Numbered from the stretch's first letter, positions 1 to 11,919 are shown. The stretch is DNA of 64,000 bases from Tomocerus qinae (GCA_020055645.1 CM034546.1:61504001-61568000), one strand, 5' to 3'. Program-made: numbers and translations. Notes: generated from the letters alone by a model not told the origin.

Positions 1-358
1 ATACCATTATCTTGATGTAGCTGCTTCATTTGCTTCGAGCTTTCTTTTTCTGTACATAGTTTGGGTCAATTATTTGCAAATTTATACACAATCCCCTCAA
101 CATTTTTTTTCTTCTCAACACATACTATCAATTTATTTTGAATTAAAATTGGTGACAATTAAATTATTTTTACTCACAAATTTTCTTCCAGTTCGAGTCT
201 TCATAGCAACTTCACCATAAATAGAATTTCCACAGATTTGTGTAGTGACTTTCAGTAATTTTGCATAAATTAATATTATTTCCCTACTATCACGTCAGAC
301 GTCAAGCAAGAGCAAGTAATGAAATCCAATTGATCGTACAAGTCACAAACTCCAAGTG

Positions 359-496
359 ATGCACAGTTTAGCATGCAGCATGAGAAAGAGAATCATGCTA
401 ATAGTCTCATGCATTGCTGACGTGGCAGTTGATTTTGTCGACGTGTTCCTAAATTTGCGAGCGCTTTTTACCTATAGGAACCAGGGTTCAACGTAA
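359..496 (+). CDS. Small ORF conserved in three units (unit 1 copy)
   Basis: A 45-codon open frame starts MHSLACSMRKRIML and continues into a hydrophobic stretch. The same frame, with the same start, is open in unit 2 (16696-16848) and unit 4 (45916-46167). In unit 3 the start region is deleted. It lies about 2.8 kb upstream of the start codon of the main family gene. The few differences between units 1 and 2 are mostly amino-acid changing, which argues against strong coding constraint. It could equally be a conserved regulatory or non-coding stretch. No homologue is recognised. Confidence 0.2.
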   Translation: MHSLACSMRKRIMLIVSCIADVAVDFVDVFLNLRALFTYRNQGST

Positions 497-1374
497 GACT
501 GATTATATAAAGCCACATTATTTAATAACATGAAAATTATGAAAAAATGCCTTTATTTCAATTAGTTTATCCCAGATTTATTAATATAAAAACCTTTTTT
601 TAACGGTTTTGGAAACCGATGGGATGCGAACTGTGATATTGTGGCTACTACTGATAATACAAATGGTGTTCTCCATAAATGCCCATTGGTTTGTCGGTTG
701 CTTTTGTAATTAATGCTGAAAATATAGCATGTCATATTTATTTGTAGCAGATTTAACATAAATTTATATCAAGCAAATGTATTTAAAGGTGTAGTATTGT
801 ATGTAATATTATCACATTTATTAACTCACTAGTAAAGTTTTAATAATAATAAAAAATGTGGAAAAAAGTTACATTCATGCCATGAAGAAAATTCTGTTAT
901 GGTTTCAGGCAAACAACAGTTTCAAACAATGTGGATATTTCGATACCCTGGACTTGGAAAGTTTTTTCACCCATGCAGTCATTAGCCAATCAGATTTCAT
1001 TTGAGATATGATCACTTTTAGCTCGCCTTATAATGTGCATTATTTATAGTATCATATTTTGCTACAAGATGACAATATTATGATACTACTTAAGGTAGCA
1101 ATCAAGCAATAGGCATAAATGTTTGTTTTTTTAGTTCAAAGATGGTACATATCTATTTGCTTCAATTCCTGTACAAACTGTACTCTGTTTTGTTGATATT
1201 GTAAATTGTAATCAATACATGAACTGAAATACAATACAATTGCTTCTTTGATTTGAGACGTACCAAAAAAGATCTTTAAAAATTTAATATTTATAATACA
1301 ATGCAAAGACAAAACTATTTTTCGGTTTTAACCTGGAACAGAACTACATCTTGAACTTGTACATATTATATATT

Positions 1375-1555
1375 ATTATGACCAAGGACGTATTTAGGGG
1401 GGGTGCTAGGGTGCTTAAGCACCCCCTAAATTTTCCAAAAAGACACTAGATAATTCTCAAAAATTGATAAAAAGTAGTTTTATCCATAAGAAAAATCTGC
1501 TCGTGTGTTTAAGCACCCCCTTAATTTGATTTCTAGATACGCCCTTGATTATGAC
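1375..1555. mobile_element. 165-bp non-autonomous DNA transposon with 8-bp target duplication
   Basis: The element spans 1383-1547. It begins CAAGGACGTAT and ends ATACGCCCTTG, an imperfect terminal inverted repeat of 11 bp. It is flanked by ATTATGAC at 1375-1382 and again at 1548-1555. An 8-bp duplication fits the hAT or P superfamilies. Inside are inverted GCACCCCC blocks. Relatives lie at 36348-36491 and 46300-46370, and a left-end fragment lies at 8200. No coding capacity. Confidence 0.85.
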
Positions 1556-1559
1556 TACC

Positions 1560-2160
1560 ACTATTTCCTAATCCATTGATATTACAAAGAAGTTGAGCGT
1601 TGATTTGTACTGCATAATAAAGTTATGTTAGATAGAAACTTGCCCAGCTTACTTTAAGCGTATAAGAATGGGTTCTACTGGTTATTTTGCTGATCGACAA
1701 ACATGGAATTTCCCTTTTTACTGCATACTATAAATCCTTATGTACCTACTAGTATTTCACGACTTTACATGTCTTAGAACTTCGGTGTAAACTTTAATAC
1801 CCAGCATTATTTGAATGTGTGGAATAGATAAATTATCATAAAATTTTATGCTTCATTTATCAACATGATGATTATTTTGACACAATTTTAATTGTTTTAG
1901 ATACATTTAAAATAAAAATTCTATCGAGACTGTTAATTGACTTTTGTAGTTGATGGCTTTTCTAGGTTCATTCCTTTGTTTCAAACCAAACTATTGTGAT
2001 TGTTCCCTTCTCCCTTGCTCTTCGTATTGAGGGTGACTTTTCTCCAGTTCCTTTCCTGTCCATTGTACTCAGTTGTTCAGTATAATATCATGGGCGTGTA
2101 TAGTAAATTTATATTACCATGCGAGTATTTCGAAAACGACTAAAATAAAGTTTTGATTCC
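1560..2160. other. 5' flank of gene copy 1, no gene seen
   Basis: Non-coding, AT-rich sequence shared with unit 4 (about 46900-47480). It has been deleted from units 2 and 3. I see no convincing gene in it. Confidence 0.5.
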
Positions 2161-2169
2161 AATTCTAAT

Positions 2170-2500
2170 TTCCATTTTCCTATTCCCCTTAAGTATGTTA
2201 TTTATTTAACAAGATGGTTATTTGGACCCTATTGGTATTACTCTAAGCATGTACATTTTGAAGTATAATCTAATTAGAATAATTTGTCGAAATTCAAATG
2301 ACCTTTAGCCCTACTTTATGCTAATTAGGACTTGATGCCTGGCACTGCCTTGCGCAGACTTTCTTCCTTTGTTTAAAGACAAAGAAATGAAAATGGAACT
2401 GAGTGTTTTTTGTCCAGTGCCTAAAGGTGCCTGTAAGTACTCAGTAAATGTATGTAGCTAATTCAATAAAGACAAAGGTTTTCAAAATTTTTCATCATTG
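2170..2500 (+). promoter_or_regulatory. Conserved upstream block, probable promoter of gene copy 1
   Basis: This block is strongly conserved upstream of exon 1 in units 1, 2 (17760-18080) and 4 (47490-47820). It includes a TTGCGCAGAC motif, a palindromic stretch around the two CTTTGTTTAAAGACAAAG arms, and an AT-rich CAATAAAGACAAAGG shortly before the presumed exon 1. It is absent from unit 3, whose gene is broken. Promoter function is inferred only from position and conservation. The transcription start is not known. Confidence 0.35.
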
Positions 2501-3172
2501 TCATTTCGGCAGCCATCCTGTGCAGACCTCCGCAAATTGCTTGTCTAACTGACGGAGACCATCCAATTCTCCCTCACTACATTCCTGTAATTAATCGGTA
2601 AGTAAAAATTAATCTTGATATTTTCAGTTCTACTTACCTTAATTTTTTAATACATTTGTTGACATATTGATTCCTATTTATTTCTCTCTCCATTTCATAA
2701 AGTTTTTGTGAAAATCATTTGCTATTCATGGTTTCTATATAATTATTTAAAATTTCTTACTTTGTTATTTCAATAACACTATTTTACCTAAATTATACCA
2801 AATTGTAGCTGATAATTTTATAGATTTATTCAAATTGCAAAATAATGTCACAACGAAAAGGTAAAATATTAAAATTAACATAAGTATTTCATTCGCTCAA
2901 AGTACTAAATTCGCCTTAGCGGAGAAAAATAATCAAAGTGGCTATTGACACACTTGGATAATTATTTGTAGGGAATATATTTGATATGTAATTAATAAGT
3001 AAATTTACTTTTGTAGACAAAACTTTCTGTTAAATATACTTGGATAAATTTTTATTGCATGGTGTAATTTTCTACAATAGGCAAGTCTTACTTGTGTCGG
3101 CCTAAGTCTTCTTGTTCAACTGGACAATCTCGTCTTCTTTCTCCACAGCAACAAAAGGTTCACGAAGGCACG

Positions 3173-5450
3173 ATGGTAAGTTATTTTGCTTAAAATTACC
3201 TAAATCCAATAAAGATACATTTTACATGGGCTATTTCATACGTTTTAATTTACTTCTTTGAGCAGAGCGAAGAGAAAAATGGCAAAGGGGATGACGTTGT
3301 GGATATCACCCCTGACGAAATATCCATCATCAATAAAGAAGTTGGCAGTCGGTCTTCCGAAGTGATACCAAAGGAAATATATCCGCCGACTCAAAGACCG
3401 AGTCAAGAAGATTCGACTTCAAACCATCTTGGGTTAAGTACGCAATTTTATTTCTATCAATTACGCTTGAGTTTCCAATTTTCCAATTTTAAATGTACAA
3501 TTATCTTAGAATTATTGTAAAAACTGACATGTGTTATTACACTATATTTTATTAGGATCACTTTATTTTGTGCTATTTTATGATATTATTTCTTATAAAA
3601 AGTTGGGTCAATATTGAATGCATGTCCACTTGATGCTATGTAAATGTTCATTTTAGATTGCGAAAATGTACGCAGAACGAGTCCGGATATTTCAGCACCT
3701 GTTTTCTGCCCCAATGATTCAAGTCCTATCCATCCACTACAACCTACTACATCTAAGGAAACTGGGAGGGACGTCCAGACACCGCCGGATTCCAGTAGCC
3801 ACTCCGTCACTCGAGATCTGGGAGACGAATCAACAATCAAAGAATCTTCTTCTCGCCAACAGATTTCCTCAATTAACACCAAAAAGACATCTGAAGATTC
3901 TGAAGAACGTCCTGAAATAAGATTTACTGAAGGACAATCCGTAAATAATTTGAATGCATCATCTCAGGCATCTGCGACAGTGAGTTTTTTACAATTAAAT
4001 TAACATTACTTTATTCATCAGATAATTCAGATAATCACACGATGGTATTTTCTGTTGTTTCATTTCTGCAGAACGAAGAAAATCCAATAGGCTGTCATGG
4101 AGTGCAATTCATTGCCAAGTCAGACGAGATAACCCGCACTGAAAATGGGCTTCGCAAGGTGCTACTGAACCGGAGATATCTTCATGCTCAAGAAAGATTT
4201 TTACGTCGGAGATTATGTAAGCAAATATATTTATAGTTTAAATTTTCCAATTTTAATCTATCAATACTCAACTAGTCATAACATAACTAAATGAAACTAA
4301 ATTTTTGACAGTATAATATATTTTTAATATAATTTTATTTCTTAAATAAAGCGTTTCTGTTCAAATTGATTACAAAATTTTGCTTAGTTAATTATTTCAA
4401 TCTGTCCAATTGAGGATAATGAAAATGTCTATTTTAGATTGTGACAGATTAAGAAGAATGAGACGTAACAAGGGTTCTTCTGTTTCCATTCAACGTCCAT
4501 TCGAATTTTCAATATCCGTCGATCACCCACATGTCTCATCTCAACAACAGACAGCCTCTAAGGAAACCACCAGATGTGCTCAGACAACTTCCAACGCCAA
4601 CTCCTTGGAGAAACGTCGACGAATTTCGACAAATAAATCCACGACTGATGATTCTTCATCTTTTGCCCAACCACCTGCCAAGATTGTCAGCAGCAGTCAA
4701 GAATCTACAAAATCTGAAACAAACGACGTTCCGCCTTCCGGATTGTTGAATGCAGACCAACCGCATCCATTTTCTTTGAGGGAGGAAGATGGAGCATGGA
4801 ATCTTGAAAACGCCCTTACAAACTTAACTTCACAAACGCTGGACAATCGTCAGACACATTTGGACGACTTGACAAACTTTATTGTTGAAGAGTTAGTACG
4901 ATCGGAGACACCTGAGACGGACACCGGAGTAGAAACAAATCCTGCAGTCCTTCAAAATACTTGTACTAGTTTAGAAAATTCTCAAGTGGGGCCTGCGGAT
5001 TCTTCCCTCACAGCCCAAACTGCTGAAGACGAGATTACGGAGGAAGAGGTCGATGCCGGACTACGCGAGGGTCCCGATGATGTCTACGTTGAAATGACCG
5101 AAGACCAACTGACATATTATGAAAATCTAAATATCCATATGGAGCAACTGGAACGTGAACGAAAGGAATACCTGGCAAATCTCACTGCCACTGCTGAAGA
5201 GAAGCATTCGGAGGGAAATCAATACAAGACATTGAATCAGTTGAACGCCCAAATAGAACCCGAAATCCTCGAAGTTCTTCCAAACATTCCAGTAAACGAA
5301 GAAAGAAACGAAGAATCTCATAGTTCCATTTTACTTGATGACAGCGACGACCTTGACATTCCACTTATTCCGTTGGACGAAATCAACGAAATCTTCAACG
5401 ATGGAGGACAGCTGCCAGATCTTGAGGATTGGTTTAATCAATTAGATTGA
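3173..5450 (+). CDS. Tandem-array family gene copy 1, 551 aa, intact spliced model
   Basis: Function not recognised. Model: a 5' untranslated exon ends at 2597 (CG|GTAAGT). Exon 2 (3081-3175) ends with the ATG immediately before a GTAAGT donor. Coding exons are 3266-3437, 3657-3979, 4072-4216 and 4438-5450. Phases agree at every junction and give 551 residues beginning MSEEKNGK. The start is chosen because the ACG-ATG|GTAAG arrangement is present in all four copies, while the upstream frames are not open in all of them. Exons 3-4 are Ser/Thr/Gln-rich and probably disordered. Exon 5 into exon 6 is basic (ERFLRRRL, then DRLRRMRRNKGSS) and could bind nucleic acid or serve for nuclear import. Next come a Ser/Thr-rich part and a charged, helix-prone segment near YYENLNIHMEQLERERKEYL. 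The acidic end contains LLDDSDDLDIPLIPLDE and finishes LPDLEDWFNQLD. Acidic-hydrophobic tails of this kind resemble activation domains, but that is inference. AATAAA lies at 5765. Confidence 0.7.
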
Positions 5451-5548
5451 ATGTCCAGAGAAGACCCTTAGAAAAGCTAAAGGAATTTATCTCTGAAATT
5501 GTGCCGATTATCTTCCTTTATTTTTTGAATGAATTTTTTGGTGATCTT

Positions 5549-6430
5549 TAATTTTAAGTTTGCTGATTTTGTTATGGCCTATTTTTTGTGTTAATTGTTT
5601 AGTTTATAAATATTCATATATTCTGCTTGCTAGGTTACCAATTTTAATGAATTGAGGTTATTTAATAGCTTGTGGATAGTTGGTAGGTAGTAGGGGTAGT
5701 TTTTTAGGTTACCAATTTACCATATAATTTACCAATAATGATAATATTACTATGTATTACATTTAATAAACTATTTAGTCATAAATGTATTATAACAAGT
5801 AGGAATTATATTTTGTTTGTATATATCTCATAATATATAATTATAGTGCCCAAAATGTTCATTTATATAGGTAGGTAATATTGTGTGTTAATTTCTAGCG
5901 TACTCCAATGAATTGAAGAATATCACACTATAGAATTCTTCAACTGTATACTTTATTTTGTTATATAACTGCATTGTTATTTTGTGGCAGTAGTATTATT
6001 TAATTTTAAGTTTTTTGATTTTGTTGTGGTTTATTTTTTCTGTTAATTATTTATTTTATAAAGATAGATACATCTGCTTGCTAGGTTGCATAGTTTAATG
6101 AATTTATGATTTAATTAATATCTGTAGTTTGTGAATAAAAGTTGGAAAGTAGAGTTAGTTTTTTAATTTATCAGTTGAAATCATGCTGATATTACTATAC
6201 ATCACATTTAGCAAACTATTTAGTCATAAATGTATTATAATAAGTAGAAATTATATTTTGTTCGTATATATTTCTAAATAATGATAGTGTCCAAAATTTT
6301 GATTTATAATATTGTGTTTTAATTTCTAGCGAACTCCTATGGATTGAAGAATAAACACAGAATTCCTCTACTATAAATTATTTTGTTATATAACTGCATT
6401 GTTTTTGTGGCATTAGTATTATTATTGTGA
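5549..6430. repeat. Local tandem duplication of the gene copy 1 3' flank
   Basis: About 5555-6000 and 6001-6430 are two diverged copies of the same sequence. Both share CTGCTTGCTAGGTT, the AATAAACTATTTAGTCATAAATG-type block and TTTCTAGCG(T/A)ACTCC. The other three units carry a single copy. The duplication therefore arose in unit 1 and extended its likely 3' untranslated region. Confidence 0.75.
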
Positions 6431-6743
6431 GTTAATTATCATTTCGTTATTAAAAACATTACTTATTATACACGAGATCATGACCTATCATTGTCACTAA
6501 TATATTTAATATTTTTTGATTTTATGAGGAAGGTTTAAATAACTAATATCTTGCATTACCAATTTACCATATTTCCAAATTAACTGTAACTGTATTTGGA
6601 TGCATATTTTACTGCAATGTGTTGTGCCAAAATATTTATAATTCATTTTAAGTGAAAACAATAAGTATAGTGTAATTACCGTCATAAAGCTTTCATCACG
6701 TTTTAAACTTCATGCATATTTTTCTAGGCACTTATATATTACT

Positions 6744-7808
6744 AGTGAACCCAGCTAAGGGGCACATCTAGCACTAAAGAGAAATTCAGCAGGCCACGCT
6801 TCACAGTAATAAAAACAATTTCGAAAATATCCCATTAGGTTATTATGTTAACTTTGTAAACCAAAGTATATTTAAATTAAAATACTTTAATGTCTATAGT
6901 GGTGGATAAATTAGCTGCAGCCCTAACTTCTTTCTAAAAAAGAATTTCCTAAACCAAAATAATAACTGTAGATCGTGGATTCAAATGTAAGAAAAAATGA
7001 AAGAATCCATTTTTGAAAAAAAATTCCACAAAGTTACCAAAAAGCTCCCTTTTAAATCAGAAAAATAAGATTCCCCCTTTGATTTTGGAAAAACGTACGA
7101 ATTTTATGAGTACAACTTACGAATAAATATTTTTAAAGAAAAGTTAGTTAACCAGTACTGTTATTTAATTCTACAAACAGGTGTGCCAACTGCTAAAAGA
7201 ATCAAGAGGGTAGTAAAAACGTAAACCCAGCTCTACTAAAAATATTAAGTTTGTCGATATAGCATAACCAATTTGTATTAAAAGTTTTCAAATGCTATTT
7301 AATAAGCCACATTACGATCATTACGAAATACCTAGCACACAGATTAAATTGAAAATGCCACGTATAACCTTAATTACAAATTATGTGTGTATTATAATAT
7401 AAGCAGTCAAAAACGAAACTTTAAATCTAACCGCACCAACCATGCTAAGACATTAGCAAAACACTTTTCATTTTCACGCAGTCGAGAGTCGAGGTTGCTG
7501 ATTATGAAACATTTCCATTTGCTTTTTGGTATTATTCTAGCTCGCTCAAGCACGTAACCAGTAGAGGGGGTGGAAGAGGAGGCTGGATCAACCCCCAAAG
7601 AAAAGTTTTTCCCAAAAAGACCTATGCCGTAAACATTTTTGGCAATTCGCACGAATATATTACGTTTTTGAATAACCATTTGTGGCGCCTCCTTTTGACC
7701 AAATTTCTGGTTACGTGCCTGAGTTCGACCTACCACATAATATAGTGACATACATAGGTAGGTAAATTTATTGCTTTATCTAAGACGGTGTTTATAATAT
7801 AAGTGATT
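6744..7808. mobile_element. Insertion of about 1.06 kb specific to unit 1
   Basis: Unit 4 reads straight from CACTTATATATTA into TTTAAGTTTTACGAAG (51590-51615). In unit 1 these are separated by about 1060 bp. The insert has no open coding region that I recognise and no clear terminal inverted repeats. It contains the smaller transposon at 7547-7721. It is probably mobile in origin, but its class is unknown. Confidence 0.5.
7547..7721. mobile_element. 175-bp non-autonomous transposon, 15-bp inverted ends
   Basis: The left end CAAGCACGTAACCAG and the right end CTGGTTACGTGCCTG form a near-perfect 15-bp terminal inverted repeat. The flanking octamers AGCTCGCT and AGTTCGAC are similar but not identical, so the target duplication is eroded or doubtful. 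A diverged fragment of the same family is visible at about 11325-11415. No coding capacity. Confidence 0.65.
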
Positions 7809-8099
7809 ATTTAAGTTTTACGAAGTTCCCATGATTTCTGAAAAATTTGCTTTCCATAGCATTATTATCCCTTTTCAGTTCTCCGGTGTTAAGACTGCAA
7901 CTTTCGCATCGCTGTCGTCATAATGTATTTAGTACATATGCCTAAATTATCTTTCATCAATTGACTAATTGTGGGATATATGCATGCCATACAGAATACC
8001 TATTCAATGATGCATAAATATTTTAGTAGATAGAACAAAAGTACACCCTTTAATACATGCAATATTATTTGGATAATCAAGTGCATAATAATAATAATT

Positions 8100-8200
8100 C
8101 AGTTCGCTGAAAAGTGAACGGTAATCTTGAAGTGTATCCTTCCTCCCCAATTGAAATTTGAAAAATTTTATTAGCAAACCTGGAAGTTGGTACACGACCA
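8100..8200. repeat. Dispersed repeat shared with the IR-A 3' flank
   Basis: Sequence around GGTAATCTTGAAGTGTATCC through CAAACCTGGAAGTTGGTA is closely matched at 58810-58895, downstream of the IR-A gene. It is either a short mobile element or a duplicated piece of the IR locus. It is followed directly by a fragment starting CAAGGACGTATTGAGG (8200) that resembles the left end of the 1383 element. Confidence 0.55.
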
Positions 8201-8349
8201 AGGACGTATTGAGGTATGGGCTTTACGGGCTGAAGCCTCTCCCCCGAAATCCAAAAAAAAGATTTTTTTCTCAAAATGGCAAAAAATTTCGCACTCCCTA
8301 CTCTTTTACATTGGGACCATGTGACTCATCGCTCATACACTAAGTGAAA

Positions 8350-10310
8350 TCCAGTCCATTTAGAACCGTACTGTTCAGTCAATAATAATATTATTACAAC
8401 AGGTATGTATGGAGATAAATAACACAAGCTTTGTCAAATTATTTGTATTAATAAATATATTTGCTTGTCATAATCCAATGCATGGTGACTTTATTTTTTA
8501 TTATCGATGAACAAAATGGACCACATATTAAAATTGTACAAATATGTTTTTAAGTTTACGTAGAATGACATTTCTTTCATCGTATAGTATTTTACAATGG
8601 CATTTCAATTTACATTGTAATGTTGTAAATTAAGATGAAATAAATCGTTTGCCAAACAAATTGGTTAATATTAGTACAAGTTACAAACATAATAAACATA
8701 AAACAATAAATTGTCAAATTTTTAGCGATCTTTTATACCAATTTTTTTCAATTTATTTTATTTATCACTTATATTCTCCGTAACTGAAAAATAAAACATT
8801 CGTTTAATTTTTCCTCCTTTAAAAATTTTGAACTACGTATTTTACTATTTTATGGTAAACACTATACACAATATTATTATCTACACCGTCAGAAACTTGT
8901 TACATGCTCAAATGTTGATATGTAAATAATATAATAACAACATTAAAGTTTTTTTTTATTTTCTTCATGCAGTTATGGTTTCAATATAAAATTCTTATAT
9001 TTACTATCTACATTAAAAATGTACATTAGAATATTTTCTACCAAAAAGTATAAATAGTATAATCTATACTCTCTTACATTGTCAGTGGTGGCCAAGCAAG
9101 TGGCAATCCTCCAGATCCGACTGAATGCCTATCATCAAATTCGGTCAGTTTTGTCTAAAATACTCGGCACTTTCGGTTGGATCTACCGACCACAATATTT
9201 TAAAGAAACAAGACTGATTTTATAGAAAATAGATAAAATGCCTGATCTTATCGAGAATCCCAAATGTCAAGCAAAAAGATGAAGATATTCTCGTCAAGTA
9301 AATTACCAAAGTGAATGTGTTATTACAAATCATATTTGTCATTTACACAATGAAGAAAGAAACCAACAGCCGAAATGGCAGTCAGTGAATTCGTAAAACA
9401 ACTTAAGGATATTAATTATCCAATTGACTACTTTTATTAAAATTTTGGATGCAAACGATTTAATTCCATATTGCTAGCAACTGGTTGTTAAACGGAAACT
9501 TTTTTATTTACGGGATCCGTATTACCAAATAGCCATAATCGTATTTGAAATATGAGAGACATATAAATCAGTTTATCAATATAACTTTAGGGTTTAGCCT
9601 AAATTAATGTTAATTAACCCTCGCACTTTATTCATCCAATGTTTTTTGTTGACACTCACTTGATCGTCTTGAAGTAAATGCTCAGAGTACAAGTGTTCCT
9701 TCCTACATGTCAGATTCAGTCTTTGACTCAATCCGGTAAGAAAAACTGTTATTCACTATTAAAGCAAAGCACATACAGTCCTGTATTTTGAATTATTGCT
9801 CTACTAATATTCAATGAACCATACCACAGGAACATCAATTTCAACTATGATATTATTATTATGTTATAGTCATACCTACTGTAGTAAATCATTATTGTCC
9901 ATATTTTATTTAGATTGGTATTAGATTTTCTGACTTTTGTAAGTGTCAATGTTAACAGTGGAATATTACATAATATTCGCGTTTTTCAAAATTCTCATTG
10001 CTTGTATATTTTCTAATACAATACAAGGCATTGTCAAATGGGTTAAAAAATACTTAAAAGTTTTTCAAAATGTCAAACAGAATTGGAGAAAAAGGTAATA
10101 CGCGTAATTTATTAGAATGGACCATTTATACACACGACGGATTAAGTAATACCCAAAAAATGTAGAGAATTTACAATGTCCAATTGTTTTCACACTGCGA
10201 ACAAAGTTAACCCGACCCAGTCAACAGTGTTCGTTCCAGATGCATTTGAAAATCAGTACAAAGACCTCGTCTAATCGACAAATCATTGGACAACTGCCAG
10301 TGGATAGCTT
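8350..10310. other. Intergenic sequence, no gene seen
   Basis: AT-rich sequence with no supportable gene. Around 9200-9420 it matches unit 2 (23270-23440) and unit 3 (41960-42060) loosely, so the 3' part of unit 1 reaches at least this far. Confidence 0.45.
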
Positions 10311-10314
10311 TACG

Positions 10315-10470
10315 CCTGTTTTATACTTGTCACTTTCACTTTCACGTTTAGTGACGTCAAAATGACGTCATTACGTTGGAAACCAAGTTGGAAACATATT
10401 TTTGCTAAATTACAAATTAGTGACGTCACAAAACGTGAAAGTGAAGTGAAATTGACAAGTATAAAACAGG
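10315..10470. mobile_element. 156-bp foldback element with CRE-like palindromes
   Basis: The left arm CCTGTTTTATACTTGTCA and the right arm TGACAAGTATAAAACAGG are exact inverted complements, and the inversion continues imperfectly inward over about 50 bp. TGACGTCA-type palindromes occur in both arms (near 10350-10370 and 10430). This is probably a miniature inverted-repeat element. The target duplication is not clear. Confidence 0.65.
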
Positions 10471-10688
10471 TCTTATCCACCTGGGCTGGGAGAGAAATGA
10501 GAAAGAAGACATAAAAATCGTACCTCACCACACCCATTAAATACCGCCGAACAGGAGTGTCAATATCTAAGCCGATATGTACGAGTCACAAACAAATCCG
10601 ACCATAAGCCAAAACACAGAATGCCCGTCTGAGTGCATCGGACAATAAGCCGCAAAGACATGTATATGTGTTAGCGGCAGTAAGTGAA

Positions 10689-10852
10689 TTCAGGCATTAG
10701 GCCTAATGCCTAGGCATTAAGCTTAATGCCTAAAAATGCCCGGCATTAGGCCTAAAGACTAGTCTTTAAGCCTAAAGCCTAGGCATTAAGACTAATGCCT
10801 GAATTTTGCTCGGCATTAGGCTTAATTCCTGGTCTTATTGCCTGATTTGGAT
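10689..10852. repeat. Cluster of nested AGGCATTAG palindromes
   Basis: GGCATTAGGCCTAATGCC-type palindromes are repeated about eight times in 160 bp, with variants such as GCATTAAGCTTAATGC and AAGACTAGTCTTTAAG. The block is self-complementary at several scales. No coding or element structure is recognised. Confidence 0.75.
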
Positions 10853-10859
10853 GGAAATG

Positions 10860-11915
10860 GAAGTAAACAACGAAAACTTAAGTCTAATACACACAGTCGC
10901 TGTGTATTCATGTAAAATATAGATGTATAATAAGTGCATATTGGTAGGTAATACTAATGGGACCTGAAACATTATCTTATGCGATTTGAATGACTATAAT
11001 ATATTATTATTATATTATAACAAACTATTGAGTTGGATTTGCAGTGTGCAAACTGAATAGACTGGAAATAAATAATGAGATTCATGCGAATAATGCACAT
11101 TTTTTGTTTTATTTTGTTCATATTTTAACCTCGAAATTATTTGCATCCTTTTCTCCATCTGGCTGAGTTTCCCCTGAGAACGTGAGCATTTCCTATAACA
11201 AATGTAAGCCTAGCAATTGGATATAACGTTGTGAAATGATTATAATACTTCGGAATACCATATGCACCGAGGAGGGCCAGTAGAACTCTAACACCGACAA
11301 AATTTAAAATCTGGTTGATATTCAAAATATTTTCGCACTGTGCGCGAATGTCTTCATTTTGCTAATAAATTTTGGTTAGCCTCCCTTGGTCAAATTCTTG
11401 GATATGTGTTTGGCCGTAAACATTATCGCAGATGTACCACTTGCAATTTGTTCCGTAATTTACATGATGTAATTTTGCCACCCAATTTTATTAATTAAAC
11501 TACATAATATCTATTATCTAATATTCCCCACTACATATTTAATGTTTACACACATTATATTATGAAAATTCGGGAAAGGAGTAATGACTTCTATTATCCA
11601 TCAATTCCATTTCAACTTTCAACTATTATAAAAGTTTCATATAATTTTTGCGTGAACCCTATGGCTTCATAGATATTTATTTCAAGTTAAAAAGTAAATA
11701 TAAAAAAATAATTCATACCATAAAATAAAAATTGAACAGTATAAATAATACAAACAAACTTTCCTGGTTGTCCTTTGACTATCAAAGCCTTTGTTTGAAA
11801 GTAGATTTAAAACAAACAAAACCATAATAGAGATTTAACTACATTTACTGCTCAGAAAACCAAATAATCGTATTTCGTAACAGAGTAGGAGTTTACATCA
11901 GGCAGTACATAATAA
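10860..11915. other. Intergenic sequence with one transposon fragment
   Basis: There is no supportable gene. The stretch at 11325-11415 resembles the interior and right end of the 7547-7721 element (CGAAT...CCTCCCTTGGTCAAATT...). The remainder is unassigned AT-rich sequence. Confidence 0.4.
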
Positions 11916-11919
11916 AACA

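Larger units (their letters stand above)
1..9500 (+). repeat. Tandem segmental-duplication unit 1 (left end outside window)
   Basis: Sequence from base 1 matches, with small changes, the stretches starting near 16338, 35618 and 45665, so the window opens inside the first of four direct units. The unit carries gene copy 1 (ATG 3173). Its 5' flank (bases 1-1260) is closest to unit 2. From the terminal exon (4438) onward it is closest to unit 4. The 3' limit is fuzzy: matches to unit 2 can still be seen around 9200-9420 (compare 23270-23440). Its 3' flank is expanded by a local tandem duplication and by an insertion of about 1 kb. Boundaries were judged by eye. Confidence 0.8.

Noticed and set aside
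2500-3175. Coding exon 1 and exon 2 upstream of the chosen ATG
   Set aside because: Exon 1 is open in one frame in three copies, but it does not join exon 2 in phase, and exon 2 upstream of the ATG has stops in that frame in copies 2 and 4. It is treated as untranslated.
4531-5364. Additional open frames overlapping the last exon of gene copy 1, on both strands
   Set aside because: They recur in the paralogues only because the DNA is homologous. Codon and protein patterns favour the frame used in the spliced model.
7407-7751. 114-codon open frame on the minus strand
   Set aside because: It runs across the miniature transposon at 7547-7721 and a private insertion. It is not conserved in the other units.
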